Assembly (NCBI RefSeq): GCF_000253255.1
Contig: NC_015580.1
Span: 961,001-1,025,000, forward strand
From: Novosphingobium sp. PP1Y
Lineage (GTDB): Bacteria; Pseudomonadota; Alphaproteobacteria; Sphingomonadales; Sphingomonadaceae
Direction: 5' to 3'
Length of the DNA stretch: 64,000 bases
Of this stretch, positions 32,480 through 40,486 are shown piece after piece. A program made the translations under genes and the position numbers. The first letter of the stretch is position 1. Each line of letters starts with the position of its first letter. The notes beneath the pieces were generated by a model. That model saw nothing but the letters and a program-made list of their open reading frames with translations. It did not search any database and was not told the origin of the DNA.

Positions 32480-35074
32480 TCAGTTCCTACCGGCCTCTTC
32501 CTTGCTGGCCGTGCGACCCTGCAGGAGCCTGGCGATCGCGGAGCGGACTTCGCGTTCGCCATAAGGCTTGGTGACTACCGGGACCCCCTTGAACGCGCCG
32601 GCCTGCAGCGAGCGTTCGCCGTAGCCGGACGCGAAGATAAAGGGCACGCTGCGTTCCTGCAGCGCTTCGGCGATGGGCTCGCTGGTGTCCTTGCCCAGGT
32701 TGATATCGAGCATGGCGAAAGCGATCTTCATGTCCTCGATCGTCTCGAGCGCAGCCGACACCGAACCCGCGATGCGGCAGTCGGTAAAGCCGAAGGAGCG
32801 CAACACGTCCTCGGCCTCCATGGCGATGATGACGTTGTCTTCGACGATTAGCGCGGTGCCGCTCATGAGATGTCCTGCCATGTCGGTCGCCGAAGGCGGC
32901 TCTCCTTGTATTTCTCGCGGCGCGGCCGAAGGTGTAGCGAAACTCGAAACGTGATCGGATGGGATCAGGAACATCGCGCGCAGGCCATCCTTGGGATAGA
33001 CCAACGATGCCGAGCCCCCCAGCTCGTGCGGAATGGTGCGCTCGATGATCGTCGAGCCGAAACCGCGCCTTGTCGGCTCGGCTACGGGCGGGCCGCCGCT
33101 TTCGCGCCAGTTGATCTCCAGCGAACCGTCGTCGCCATGGCTGAGCATGATGTTCACCGTGCTCGACGAATCCGACAGTGCACCGTACTTGCACGAATTG
33201 GTCATCAGTTCGTGCACGACCAGGGCAAGCGTGGTGAAGGCGCCGGGAGCGATCAGTGCATCGGGGCCGTCGATGACGACCCGATTGGCGCTGTTGGAAG
33301 CATAGGCGGCGGTCTCGGTGCGGATCAGTTCGTAAATGGAAGACGGCGACCAGTCGGTCATCGTCACCTGGTCGTGCGCGCGGGCGAGGGCATGAATGCG
33401 GCTGCCGACTATCTCGGCGAACTCGTCGATCGAGCGCGCCCCTTCCTTGCTCTGCGAGACGAGGCCACGGATCAGGTTGAGGATGTTGCGCACGCGGTGG
33501 TTGAGTTCGGCGATCAGCATGTCCTGCTGCTGGCTTGCCTGCTTGCGCTCGACGTTGGCGGCATCGGCGAGGCGCAGGACGACCTCAAGCAGGGTGATGC
33601 GCAGCGATTCCGCGGCAGAACTCTCCTCCGAGGTCCAGGGGCGCGAATAGCCGCGACGTTCCTCCTTCCAGATCTCGAAGCTCTTGCGCGGGGTCAGGCG
33701 CACGCCATTGGGGCCGAGCTCGACCGCCTTTTCGGGATTGCCAGCCCAGTTGACCTGCCTCAGCTGTTCCTTGCGAAACAGCACGATGTAGTCGCGCGGG
33801 GTGCGCGATACCGGAAGCGTCAGAAGACCTGCGGCCTTGTCAGCCCATTCGCGGGCGGGTTCGAAGATCGCGGCAATGTTGTCGGTCGACCAGACCGTGC
33901 TCGCACCGGTTGTGTTGAGGAAGCGGGCCAGTTCGATGAACTGTTCCTTGTCGGGCGCATCGCCGTAGGCAATGAACTGGCCGTCGACGTAGCCGATGAC
34001 GCCGTCGAAATCGATCACGCGCCCGATCGATTCGGTGAATTCGCCGAAGGCTTCGAGCAGGGTCCCGCCGCCAGCCACGCGCGACATGATCTCATCATGC
34101 AGACGCATCGAATCGGCGCGCTTTTCCAGTGTGAAGTCGGTTTCCTTCTGGTCGAGCAGATAGGCGAAGAATTCACCGAAGAGCTCGCTCGCGGTGCGTA
34201 CCGAATACGACAGCACCAGGGGCGAGTAGTGGTGGCAGGCGATCAGGCCCCACAACTTGCCCCGGCGCATGATCGACACCGACATGGACGCCTTGACGCC
34301 CATGTTGCGCAAGTATTCGATATGAATGGGCGATACGGCGCGCAGACCCGACATCGAAAGGTCCAGCGGATCGCCGTTGGGACCGCAGGTGGGATGGATC
34401 GGCACCGTCGGATCGTCGACATTGCTGATGATGCGCAGCATGTTGCGCGCGTAGAGGCGCCGTGCCTGGGCAGGAATGTCCGAAGCGGGGAAGTGCAGTC
34501 CCTTGAAGCTGTCGACCATGCCGTTGAGGCTTTCTGCCACCACTTCGCCGGCACCGTCGCCCTCGAAGCGATAGACCATGACGCGGTCGAAGCCGGTCAA
34601 TCCGCGCAAGTGCCGCGCGGCGCTGGCGCAAAGCTGCTCGATCGTGGTGGAATCGCGCAGGCGATCGATCATCGGGCGCACGTAACTGACGTAGTCGCGG
34701 CGACGGCCGCCCTCATGCGGCTCGATTTCGAGAATGTAGGAACGGCCCGACTGATGGATGGCGGTATCGAACAGCCGACCGTCGCCCAGCAGGTCGACTT
34801 CGAAGATGCGCTCCACCGAGTTGGCGCCGTTCAGGATCTGCAGGCGCGTGCGGATGTCGTGCAGGGCGCTGCCTGACAGGAAGTCCTTGGCCATGAGGCC
34901 GACCAGATCGCGTGGGTGTTTTCCGAAAAGCTCTTCGCAATTGAGCGAGGCATGGTTGATGATCCAGTCGCTGGAGAACGACAGGAGCCAACCGAAGCTC
35001 TGTATCCGGCCGATTACGTGAATGGGTTCCAGGTCACAGGTGGTAAGGTCCACCTGATGTGTGTCGTCAGCCAT
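32480..35074 (-). CDS. Bacteriophytochrome, HWE histidine kinase with C-terminal receiver
   Basis: An 864-residue red/far-red photoreceptor. The order is PAS (1-~120), GAF (~150-310), PHY (~325-500), HWE kinase (~515-735) and receiver (~745-864). C13 in TTCDLEPIHVIG is the biliverdin-attaching cysteine, FPASDIPAQARRLY (196-209) lines the chromophore, and PRKSFE (~462) is the PHY tongue. The kinase histidine is H526 in ELNHRVRNIL, and the receiver aspartate is D790 with FIFASGYG after it. It overlaps the heme oxygenase gene by eight bases. HWE kinases commonly act on PhyR, so a light input to the nearby GSR is plausible but inferred. Confidence 0.92.
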   Translation of the reverse strand: MADDTHQVDLTTCDLEPIHVIGRIQSFGWLLSFSSDWIINHASLNCEELFGKHPRDLVGLMAKDFLSGSALHDIRTRLQILNGANSVERIFEVDLLGDGRLFDTAIHQSGRSYILEIEPHEGGRRRDYVSYVRPMIDRLRDSTTIEQLCASAARHLRGLTGFDRVMVYRFEGDGAGEVVAESLNGMVDSFKGLHFPASDIPAQARRLYARNMLRIISNVDDPTVPIHPTCGPNGDPLDLSMSGLRAVSPIHIEYLRNMGVKASMSVSIMRRGKLWGLIACHHYSPLVLSYSVRTASELFGEFFAYLLDQKETDFTLEKRADSMRLHDEIMSRVAGGGTLLEAFGEFTESIGRVIDFDGVIGYVDGQFIAYGDAPDKEQFIELARFLNTTGASTVWSTDNIAAIFEPAREWADKAAGLLTLPVSRTPRDYIVLFRKEQLRQVNWAGNPEKAVELGPNGVRLTPRKSFEIWKEERRGYSRPWTSEESSAAESLRITLLEVVLRLADAANVERKQASQQQDMLIAELNHRVRNILNLIRGLVSQSKEGARSIDEFAEIVGSRIHALARAHDQVTMTDWSPSSIYELIRTETAAYASNSANRVVIDGPDALIAPGAFTTLALVVHELMTNSCKYGALSDSSSTVNIMLSHGDDGSLEINWRESGGPPVAEPTRRGFGSTIIERTIPHELGGSASLVYPKDGLRAMFLIPSDHVSSFATPSAAPREIQGEPPSATDMAGHLMSGTALIVEDNVIIAMEAEDVLRSFGFTDCRIAGSVSAALETIEDMKIAFAMLDINLGKDTSEPIAEALQERSVPFIFASGYGERSLQAGAFKGVPVVTKPYGEREVRSAIARLLQGRTASKEEAGRN

Positions 35075-35684
35075 CAGCCCCCGTTTCTATTGTGTTCTTT
35101 CGGCCTGCACTGACGGCGAACGCGCTGGCGAATGATGAAAAAGCGGCCAACGCGGCGGCCGTGACGGCCTCGCGTTCACCTTGATCGAATGTCCGGCCCT
35201 TGAGCCAGGGCATCAGTGTCTTCCAGACGGCATGACCACTTTCGTCTTCCATGTATCTGCCTGGAGTGGCCGAAGTGGATTGCTCGCCCCAGTAACCCTG
35301 CTTGCGAAGAACCGCCATGCCGAGCCGGGAGCCGGCAACGACATAGCCCACGCCGACTGGCGCAGACGGTGCCTGAAGCGCCGGATCGACCGCCAGCTGC
35401 GGCAGGTCGTCCGGATCGTTGCCCAGGGATCTGAGGTCTTCGCTCAGCATCGCCGGGTAATCCGGGCAATTCATGCCAAGTTCGCTCTCGACGAAGTTGC
35501 GGAAGACGGGGAAAAGGGGCCCCAGGCCGATCGCATGGGCGCTGAGAAACCGGGCCAGACCGTCCCTCTCGGAAAGGTCCAGCGCGCCGAATGCACCGTC
35601 CAGTCGGGCATGAGCCTGCGCAGTTGCTGCGCGTAATTCCGCCAGCATATCAGGTGCTTCAGCATTATTCATAGCGGCGCACAT
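35067..35684 (-). CDS. Heme oxygenase-like biliverdin-forming protein
   Basis: About 205 residues of the heme oxygenase fold. LRAATAQAHARLDGAFG carries the proximal histidine, and the region VGVGYVVAGSRLGMAVL resembles the distal helix. It should open heme to biliverdin, the chromophore of the bacteriophytochrome encoded directly downstream. The overlap of eight bases supports a BphO-BphP operon. The start is uncertain among ATGs at 35684 and 35672. The CRP-family gene is divergent. Confidence 0.85.
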   Translation of the reverse strand: MCAAMNNAEAPDMLAELRAATAQAHARLDGAFGALDLSERDGLARFLSAHAIGLGPLFPVFRNFVESELGMNCPDYPAMLSEDLRSLGNDPDDLPQLAVDPALQAPSAPVGVGYVVAGSRLGMAVLRKQGYWGEQSTSATPGRYMEDESGHAVWKTLMPWLKGRTFDQGEREAVTAAALAAFSSFASAFAVSAGRKNTIETGADG

Positions 35685-35833
35685 AGTGGACTCGACTTTC
35701 GGGGCGAAGACATTTGCAGAGACAGGGGGCACCCCATCGGTGTGGTTGAATTCGTAAATCTGCGAAATGTTCCTGCGTAACTCTCTAACAGCATCTTGCT
35801 GCCCCGTCTGTTCACTACCGCACGCTTGCCGCG

Positions 35834-35858
35834 GGAACATTGCGCAGCCCTTGGTGTT
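35834..35858 (+). promoter_or_regulatory. Relaxed EcfG-like site before the Crp-family gene
   Basis: GGAAC (35834-35838), 16 bases, then TGTT (35855-35858), one base from the EcfG consensus, 46 bases before the start of the Crp-family gene. It may be chance, since the -10 half is short. Confidence 0.35.
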
Positions 35859-35904
35859 CACACTTGCGAACCTGCTGCGAGGTGTCTGCGACGGACGGGA
35901 GACG

Positions 35905-36630
35905 ATGACGGCTACAATCACACATGGGGGCAGTAGTCTGCTTTCGGCCCTGCGGCCCGAGGATCGCGACTTACTCGATTCCCGCCTGGAAGAGTGCAGT
36001 TTCAGCTCCGGGCACGTGATCTACGATCCGGGCGATAACGTCGAATTTTGCTATTTTCCTCTGGGCTCAGCGCTGTGTTCCTATTTCGTCGAGCTGGACT
36101 GCGGCGTTGCGGTGGAAACCGTGCTGATCGGCCGCGAAGGGGCGCTGGGCGGAGTCGTCAGTGCAGGCAGCCTGCCTTCCTATGCCCGTGCCAATGTCCT
36201 GCACGGCGGGCGCTTCCTGCGAATCGACTTGCGCGACCTCGAACGTCTCAAGCGGGAATCCTATGCGATTGCGCATCTCTTCGCCCGCTATGCCGATTGC
36301 CTGATGGCGCAGGTGTTCCAGTCGATCGCCTGCAACGCTGTCCACACCATCGAGCATCGCGCTGCGAAATGGCTCTCGGCGGCGGTGGAACGGACTGGCA
36401 GCCATGATGTGACGATGACGCAGGAACAACTCGCCTCGATGATGGGAATTGGCCGCAGCTATGCGAGCCGGGTCCTGCAGCGCTTCAAGCGCGACGGCAT
36501 GCTGCGCACCCGACGCGGTGGGATAGAGGTGCTCGACCCCGAAGCGCTCGCCTCACGCGCGTGCACCTGCAACAAACAGGTGGCCGGCCATTTCGACAAG
36601 GTTCTCGCCGGCGTCTATCCCGCACAATGA
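35905..36630 (+). CDS. Crp/Fnr family transcriptional regulator
   Basis: A 241-residue regulator with a cyclic-nucleotide-binding fold domain (SSGHVIYDPGDNVEFCYFPL, then VLIGREGALGG) and a C-terminal winged helix (MTQEQLASMMGIGRSYASRVLQRFKRDGML). No cysteine quartet of an Fnr iron-sulfur cluster is seen in the N-terminus. A CTCN pair lies near the C-terminus. The signal bound is unknown. It is divergent from the heme oxygenase-phytochrome operon, which it may control. The ATG at 35905 is preferred over an earlier in-frame start. Confidence 0.87.
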   Translation: MTATITHGGSSLLSALRPEDRDLLDSRLEECSFSSGHVIYDPGDNVEFCYFPLGSALCSYFVELDCGVAVETVLIGREGALGGVVSAGSLPSYARANVLHGGRFLRIDLRDLERLKRESYAIAHLFARYADCLMAQVFQSIACNAVHTIEHRAAKWLSAAVERTGSHDVTMTQEQLASMMGIGRSYASRVLQRFKRDGMLRTRRGGIEVLDPEALASRACTCNKQVAGHFDKVLAGVYPAQ

Positions 36631-36757
36631 GCGCCGCGCCGCAGTCGGCGGCAGCTGCGCCTTTTGACAGTGCGCCTTCCCGGTCGGCTTGCCTTACGAT
36701 TGCGCGAAGCGCGCGTTGCGGCACGCATGCGGGACAGAATGGGAAAGGACAGCTTCA

Positions 36758-37114
36758 ATGCGTATCATCGTGGCCGGATGGCTTCGCTTCGGTGGCGGCG
36801 ACGTCTGCGCGCAGGTCGTGCGCGGCGGGGCGCATCTCATTGCCCAGAGCCGCGAAGAGCAAGGCTGTGTCGCCTACAACTGGTCGGTCGATCCACTCGA
36901 GGAAGGGCTGATGCACGTCTACGAGGAGTGGGAGAGCGAACGCGATCTCCTGCGACACTTCAGGCACAGCTCCTATCTCGAAATGCGCGGACACCTGGAA
37001 TCGTTTCAGCTGAGCGCCTTCGACATCAAGCTCTACTCGGTGGCCGGCACCGAGCCGGTCTATACCGATACCGGTGAGCCGCGCTCGACCCTGTTCGGCG
37101 TGAGCCTCGACTGA
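36758..37114 (+). CDS. Antibiotic biosynthesis monooxygenase (ABM) domain protein
   Basis: A 118-residue protein of the ABM ferredoxin-like fold: EQGCVAYNWSVDPLEEGLMHVYEEWESERDLLRHF is the core of the dimeric quinol monooxygenase-like family, and a later SAFDIKLYSV strand completes it. Substrates of this group are usually quinols or polyketides; none can be assigned. Its stop overlaps the SDR start (TGATG), so the two are translationally linked and may act on one compound. Confidence 0.8.
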   Translation: MRIIVAGWLRFGGGDVCAQVVRGGAHLIAQSREEQGCVAYNWSVDPLEEGLMHVYEEWESERDLLRHFRHSSYLEMRGHLESFQLSAFDIKLYSVAGTEPVYTDTGEPRSTLFGVSLD

Positions 37115-37881
37115 TGGGCCGGCTGCAGGACAAGGTGGCGCTGGTCACCGGGGGTGCGTCGGGCATCGGTGAAGCCATGGTCCGGCGGTTCGTTGCCGAA
37201 GGCGCCAGGGTCTGGCTCGCGGATCTCGACGAGAAGGAGGGCGAGCGCATTGCAGGCGAAGCCGGCGCCACCTTCGTGCGCCTCGATGTGGCCAGCGAGG
37301 CGGGCTGGGCCGAAGTCATGGGCCGGGTCCTTGGCCGCGATGGCCGCCTTGAAGTGCTGTGCAACAATGCCGGGATCGTCCTCAACAAGCCGATCGACCA
37401 AACCGACCTGGCAGGGTGGGAAAGGATCATGGCGGTCAATGTCACCGGGCCGATGCTGGGTTGCCGTGCCGCGATTGCGGCCATGCGCGACCTGCCAGAA
37501 GGGCGTTGCGGATCGATCGTCAACACGGCCTCGACCACCTCGCTGCTCGGCCTTGCCTTCGATTCCGCCTATACGACGTCGAAACATGCCGTGGTCGGCC
37601 TTACCCGCTCGATCGCGGCCTGGTGCGCGCAGGAGAAGCTGCCGATCCGCTGCAATACGCTCCACCCGGGAACGACGCTCACCGCAATCCTTTCCGGACA
37701 CATCGCCGCTGCGCCCGAACTCAAGGACGTGTTCGACGCAATGTCGCCGTTGGGACGCATGGCCGACCCGGCCGAGATCGCGAACCTCGCGCTGTTTCTG
37801 GCATCCGACGAAGGCAGCTATTGCACGGGCGGCATGTTTGTCGCCGACGGCGGCCTCACCGCCACGCACCCGGCGATGTAA
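37114..37881 (+). CDS. Short-chain dehydrogenase/reductase
   Basis: A 255-residue classical SDR. The cofactor motif is VTGGASGIGEAMVRR, the catalytic tetrad includes NNAG, the serine in NTASTTS, and YTTSK. The C-terminus LASDEGSYCTGGMFVADGGL is typical. It oxidises or reduces a hydroxyl/ketone group with NAD(P); the substrate is unknown. It is coupled to the ABM-domain gene and convergent with the ThuA-domain gene seven bases later. Confidence 0.9.
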   Translation: MGRLQDKVALVTGGASGIGEAMVRRFVAEGARVWLADLDEKEGERIAGEAGATFVRLDVASEAGWAEVMGRVLGRDGRLEVLCNNAGIVLNKPIDQTDLAGWERIMAVNVTGPMLGCRAAIAAMRDLPEGRCGSIVNTASTTSLLGLAFDSAYTTSKHAVVGLTRSIAAWCAQEKLPIRCNTLHPGTTLTAILSGHIAAAPELKDVFDAMSPLGRMADPAEIANLALFLASDEGSYCTGGMFVADGGLTATHPAM

Positions 37882-37888
37882 GGCAGGC

Positions 37889-38701
37889 TCAGTCCCGTGC
37901 CTCGGGCGAGGCGACCCAGCGGATCGCGTTTTCCACCAGTCGGCGATAGACCGGGTTGTCGTAAGTCGTCCGGTCGTCGCCCGGCTGGAGGTAGACCACC
38001 GGGCTGTTTCCCGACTTCAGCGTCCAGCCGATGAGGTCGCTGCCCGGCTCATGTTCCCAGCCCTGATTGTCGAACATGCGCCCTTCCATCGCGGCGGTTG
38101 CCGAGTGGAAGCCGTCGCGATCGAAGCGGTGATCGGCGCGCAGCAGCGGGGTCACGGAATCGGTGAAAATTTCGGCAAGGTAGAGTTCGTCCTTCATTGC
38201 GAAGCTGGCGGGAATGCCAGCCATCACCGGATGCGCGGTGGCGGTGACTTGCGCCGTGTACTCCACGCCGTGCCGATAGCCGGAATCGGGACGAAGCTGC
38301 CCGCGAACCTCGCGCGAGCGATATAGAAAAGTGCCGCCCAGCGCTTCGGCATAGTCGGGAAAGGCGGGCCATCCGGCCAATGCATGGTGCAGCGCGACGA
38401 TGCCTTTGCCCTCTTCGAGCAGGGCGCGAAAGCCCTCCCGGAAAGCGTGTCCGGGGTCGATGAGGGCAGGCGGCTCGTGCGGCGCGTCGAAGTCGAGGCC
38501 CGGCATGTCGTAGAGGACCAGGGCATCGTAAGGCGCCAACCCCTGCGGGTTCATGAGCTGCGAGGCAGCGGGTTGATCGACCATGGTTGCCGCAATTCCT
38601 TCCATGTCCTGGAAGATCGCATCGAACGCTGTGCGGTCGAAGGGATGCCCGCGCACTGCCACGAGGACCTGCAGCGGCGCGGAATAGCGGATCGTCGGCA
38701 T
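37889..38701 (-). CDS. ThuA domain protein
   Basis: About 270 residues of the ThuA trehalose-utilisation fold, a class I glutamine amidotransferase-like domain. LVLYDMPGLDFD, FRALLEEGKGIVALHHALAGW and the later HPVMAGIPASFAMKDELYLAEI are the landmark blocks. ThuA proteins often act in sugar oxidation as keto-sugar enzymes. I start at the ATG at 38699-38701; a GTG two codons upstream (38707) is possible. The neighbouring SDR suggests a sugar or sugar-alcohol pathway but that is conjecture. Confidence 0.85.
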   Translation of the reverse strand: MPTIRYSAPLQVLVAVRGHPFDRTAFDAIFQDMEGIAATMVDQPAASQLMNPQGLAPYDALVLYDMPGLDFDAPHEPPALIDPGHAFREGFRALLEEGKGIVALHHALAGWPAFPDYAEALGGTFLYRSREVRGQLRPDSGYRHGVEYTAQVTATAHPVMAGIPASFAMKDELYLAEIFTDSVTPLLRADHRFDRDGFHSATAAMEGRMFDNQGWEHEPGSDLIGWTLKSGNSPVVYLQPGDDRTTYDNPVYRRLVENAIRWVASPEARD

Positions 38702-38915
38702 CGGCACTCTCTTCTTCCGGGGTGATCCGCGCTGTCCCCGGCGGATTCGCTAAACCCATGTCCTAGCGCCGGCGCGCACAAGGCCCCACTGGCAAAAGTC
38801 CGGGGCGATCGGGTCCTTCACAGGGTACTGGTCATCGCGCCAAACTCGTGTTAGCCTTCAGCATTCACTGGATAATAAGTCCGGGAACTGGATGAAAGCT
38901 CCGGGAGAGGTTGAT

Positions 38916-39008
38916 ATGACGCTATTGGATTCCATCGGGAATCGCATTTGCATGGCAAGCAGCTGGCTCGGCGTTGCCTATATCCTGTACTGGCACCTGA
39001 TGCGCTGA
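38916..39008 (+). CDS. Candidate 30-residue membrane peptide
   Basis: An open frame reading MTLLDSIGNRICMASSWLGV then AYILYWHLMR. It has a single hydrophobic helix with a charged end. GGAGAGG stands six bases before the ATG, an ideal ribosome site, in an intergenic region with no other gene. It is shorter than normal annotation limits. The coding call rests on the ribosome site and the amphipathic, membrane-like composition, so it is only a candidate. Confidence 0.45.
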   Translation: MTLLDSIGNRICMASSWLGVAYILYWHLMR

Positions 39009-39057
39009 CGGGCGCGGCGCAAGCCGCGGTTTCTCAAGCTTTCTGAGCGGGCATCGG

Positions 39058-40482
39058 TTATTTGAGGCCTCCGCCAAGAGCGCGGTAAAGCTCTATGGCA
39101 TTCGCGCCGCGCACTAATCGCGTGGCTATCAGGGACTGCTCGGCCGCGTAGTAGCTGCGCTGCGAATCGAGAGTGGTCAGGAAATTATCCACCCCCTTGC
39201 TGAAACGCGCCTGCGACAGTCGGTTGGCGACTTGCGCATTGTCGCGCAGTGAAACCTGCGCATCGAGCTGCTCGTCGATGGTGCCTCGCCGCGCGAGTGC
39301 GTCGGCGACTTCGCGAAACGCGGTCTGCACGCTCTTCTCGTACTGGGCGACCATCGCATCGCGGGTGGCCTTGGCATAGCGCAGGTTGCCGGCCCTCTTG
39401 CCGAAATCGAAGATTGGAAGACTTGCGGAGGGTGCGACCGACCAGGTCTCGCTGCCGGACTTGAACAGGTTCGACAGCCCGAGGCTCATCGTTCCCAGGG
39501 CGGCCGTGAGCGAGATCTGCGGGAAGAAGGCCGCGCGCGCCGCGCCGATGTCGGCATTGGCACCGATCAGCTGGTGTTCGGCAGCGGCAATGTCGGGGCG
39601 TTGCAGCAGGACGGTGGAAGGCACATTGGCGGGCAGTTGGCCGATGGTCGCACCATTTCCAGGCAGGGCGGCGGGCAGCGTGGCCGGGTCGAGGCTCGTC
39701 CCGGCAAGCAGTTCCAGCGCATTGCGGTCCTGCGCAACCTGCGTCGTCAGCGCGGCGATGTCCGAACGCGCCTGATCGCGGCTCGTGCGGGCCTGGCTCA
39801 CTTCGAGCTGCGATGCGACGCCCGCCTTGAAGCGCGCTTCGGTCAGCGCGACGGTTTCGTCATAAGCCTGCGCGGTTCTGGTTGAGAAGGCGAGGCTCTC
39901 GCTATCTGCCGCAAGCGTTAGCCAGGCCGAAGCGACTTCGGCGACGAGCGCGACTTGCGCCGCATCGCGGTTCGCCTGCGCGGCGAAGAAGTCTTCCTGC
40001 GCGGCCTTCGTCAGATTGCGTACCCTGCCGAAGAGGTCCAGCTCCCAAGCGGAAACGCCAAGCGAAGCCGAGTAGTTGTCCATTCGCCCCGCACCGCCGC
40101 CATTGACCTGGCCCGCCGCAGCAAAGGGTAGCTTCTGGTAGGTCGCGCTGCCGCTGGCGGCAACGCCGGGCAGAAGGTCGGCGCGCTGGACCTTGTAGAG
40201 CGCTCGGGCCTGCTCGACATTGGCCAGCGATACGCGCAAGTCGCGATTGCTGGCCAGCGCCGTGCGGATCACTTCACGCAGCCGTTCGTCGGTAAAGAAG
40301 TCTTCCCAGGCGGTGCTTGCCAGATCCTGCGCAGAGCCCTGCAATGCGGCGTTATCGTAAGCAGCGCCGGAGGGGCTGTCCGCCGGAACCGGCAGGTCCG
40401 GGCGCACGTACTTGGGGGCCATGTTGCACCCGGCGAGAGCCAGGGCGCTGCAAAGCCAGAGCGATCGGGTTGCGCGGTTCAT
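39058..40482 (-). CDS. Outer-membrane efflux lipoprotein, NodT family
   Basis: A 474-residue TolC-like channel. The N-terminal lipoprotein signal has ALALAGCNMAPKY with the lipidated cysteine at 19. The long helical regions contain the repeated patterns of OEP domains, including LLQRPDIAAAEHQLIGANADIG and the QLEVSQARTSRDQARSD block. It completes the tripartite pump with the RND and adapter genes upstream; the gap to the RND gene is four bases. The start is the ATG at 40480-40482. Confidence 0.93.
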   Translation of the reverse strand: MNRATRSLWLCSALALAGCNMAPKYVRPDLPVPADSPSGAAYDNAALQGSAQDLASTAWEDFFTDERLREVIRTALASNRDLRVSLANVEQARALYKVQRADLLPGVAASGSATYQKLPFAAAGQVNGGGAGRMDNYSASLGVSAWELDLFGRVRNLTKAAQEDFFAAQANRDAAQVALVAEVASAWLTLAADSESLAFSTRTAQAYDETVALTEARFKAGVASQLEVSQARTSRDQARSDIAALTTQVAQDRNALELLAGTSLDPATLPAALPGNGATIGQLPANVPSTVLLQRPDIAAAEHQLIGANADIGAARAAFFPQISLTAALGTMSLGLSNLFKSGSETWSVAPSASLPIFDFGKRAGNLRYAKATRDAMVAQYEKSVQTAFREVADALARRGTIDEQLDAQVSLRDNAQVANRLSQARFSKGVDNFLTTLDSQRSYYAAEQSLIATRLVRGANAIELYRALGGGLK

Positions 40483-40486
40483 CGGA

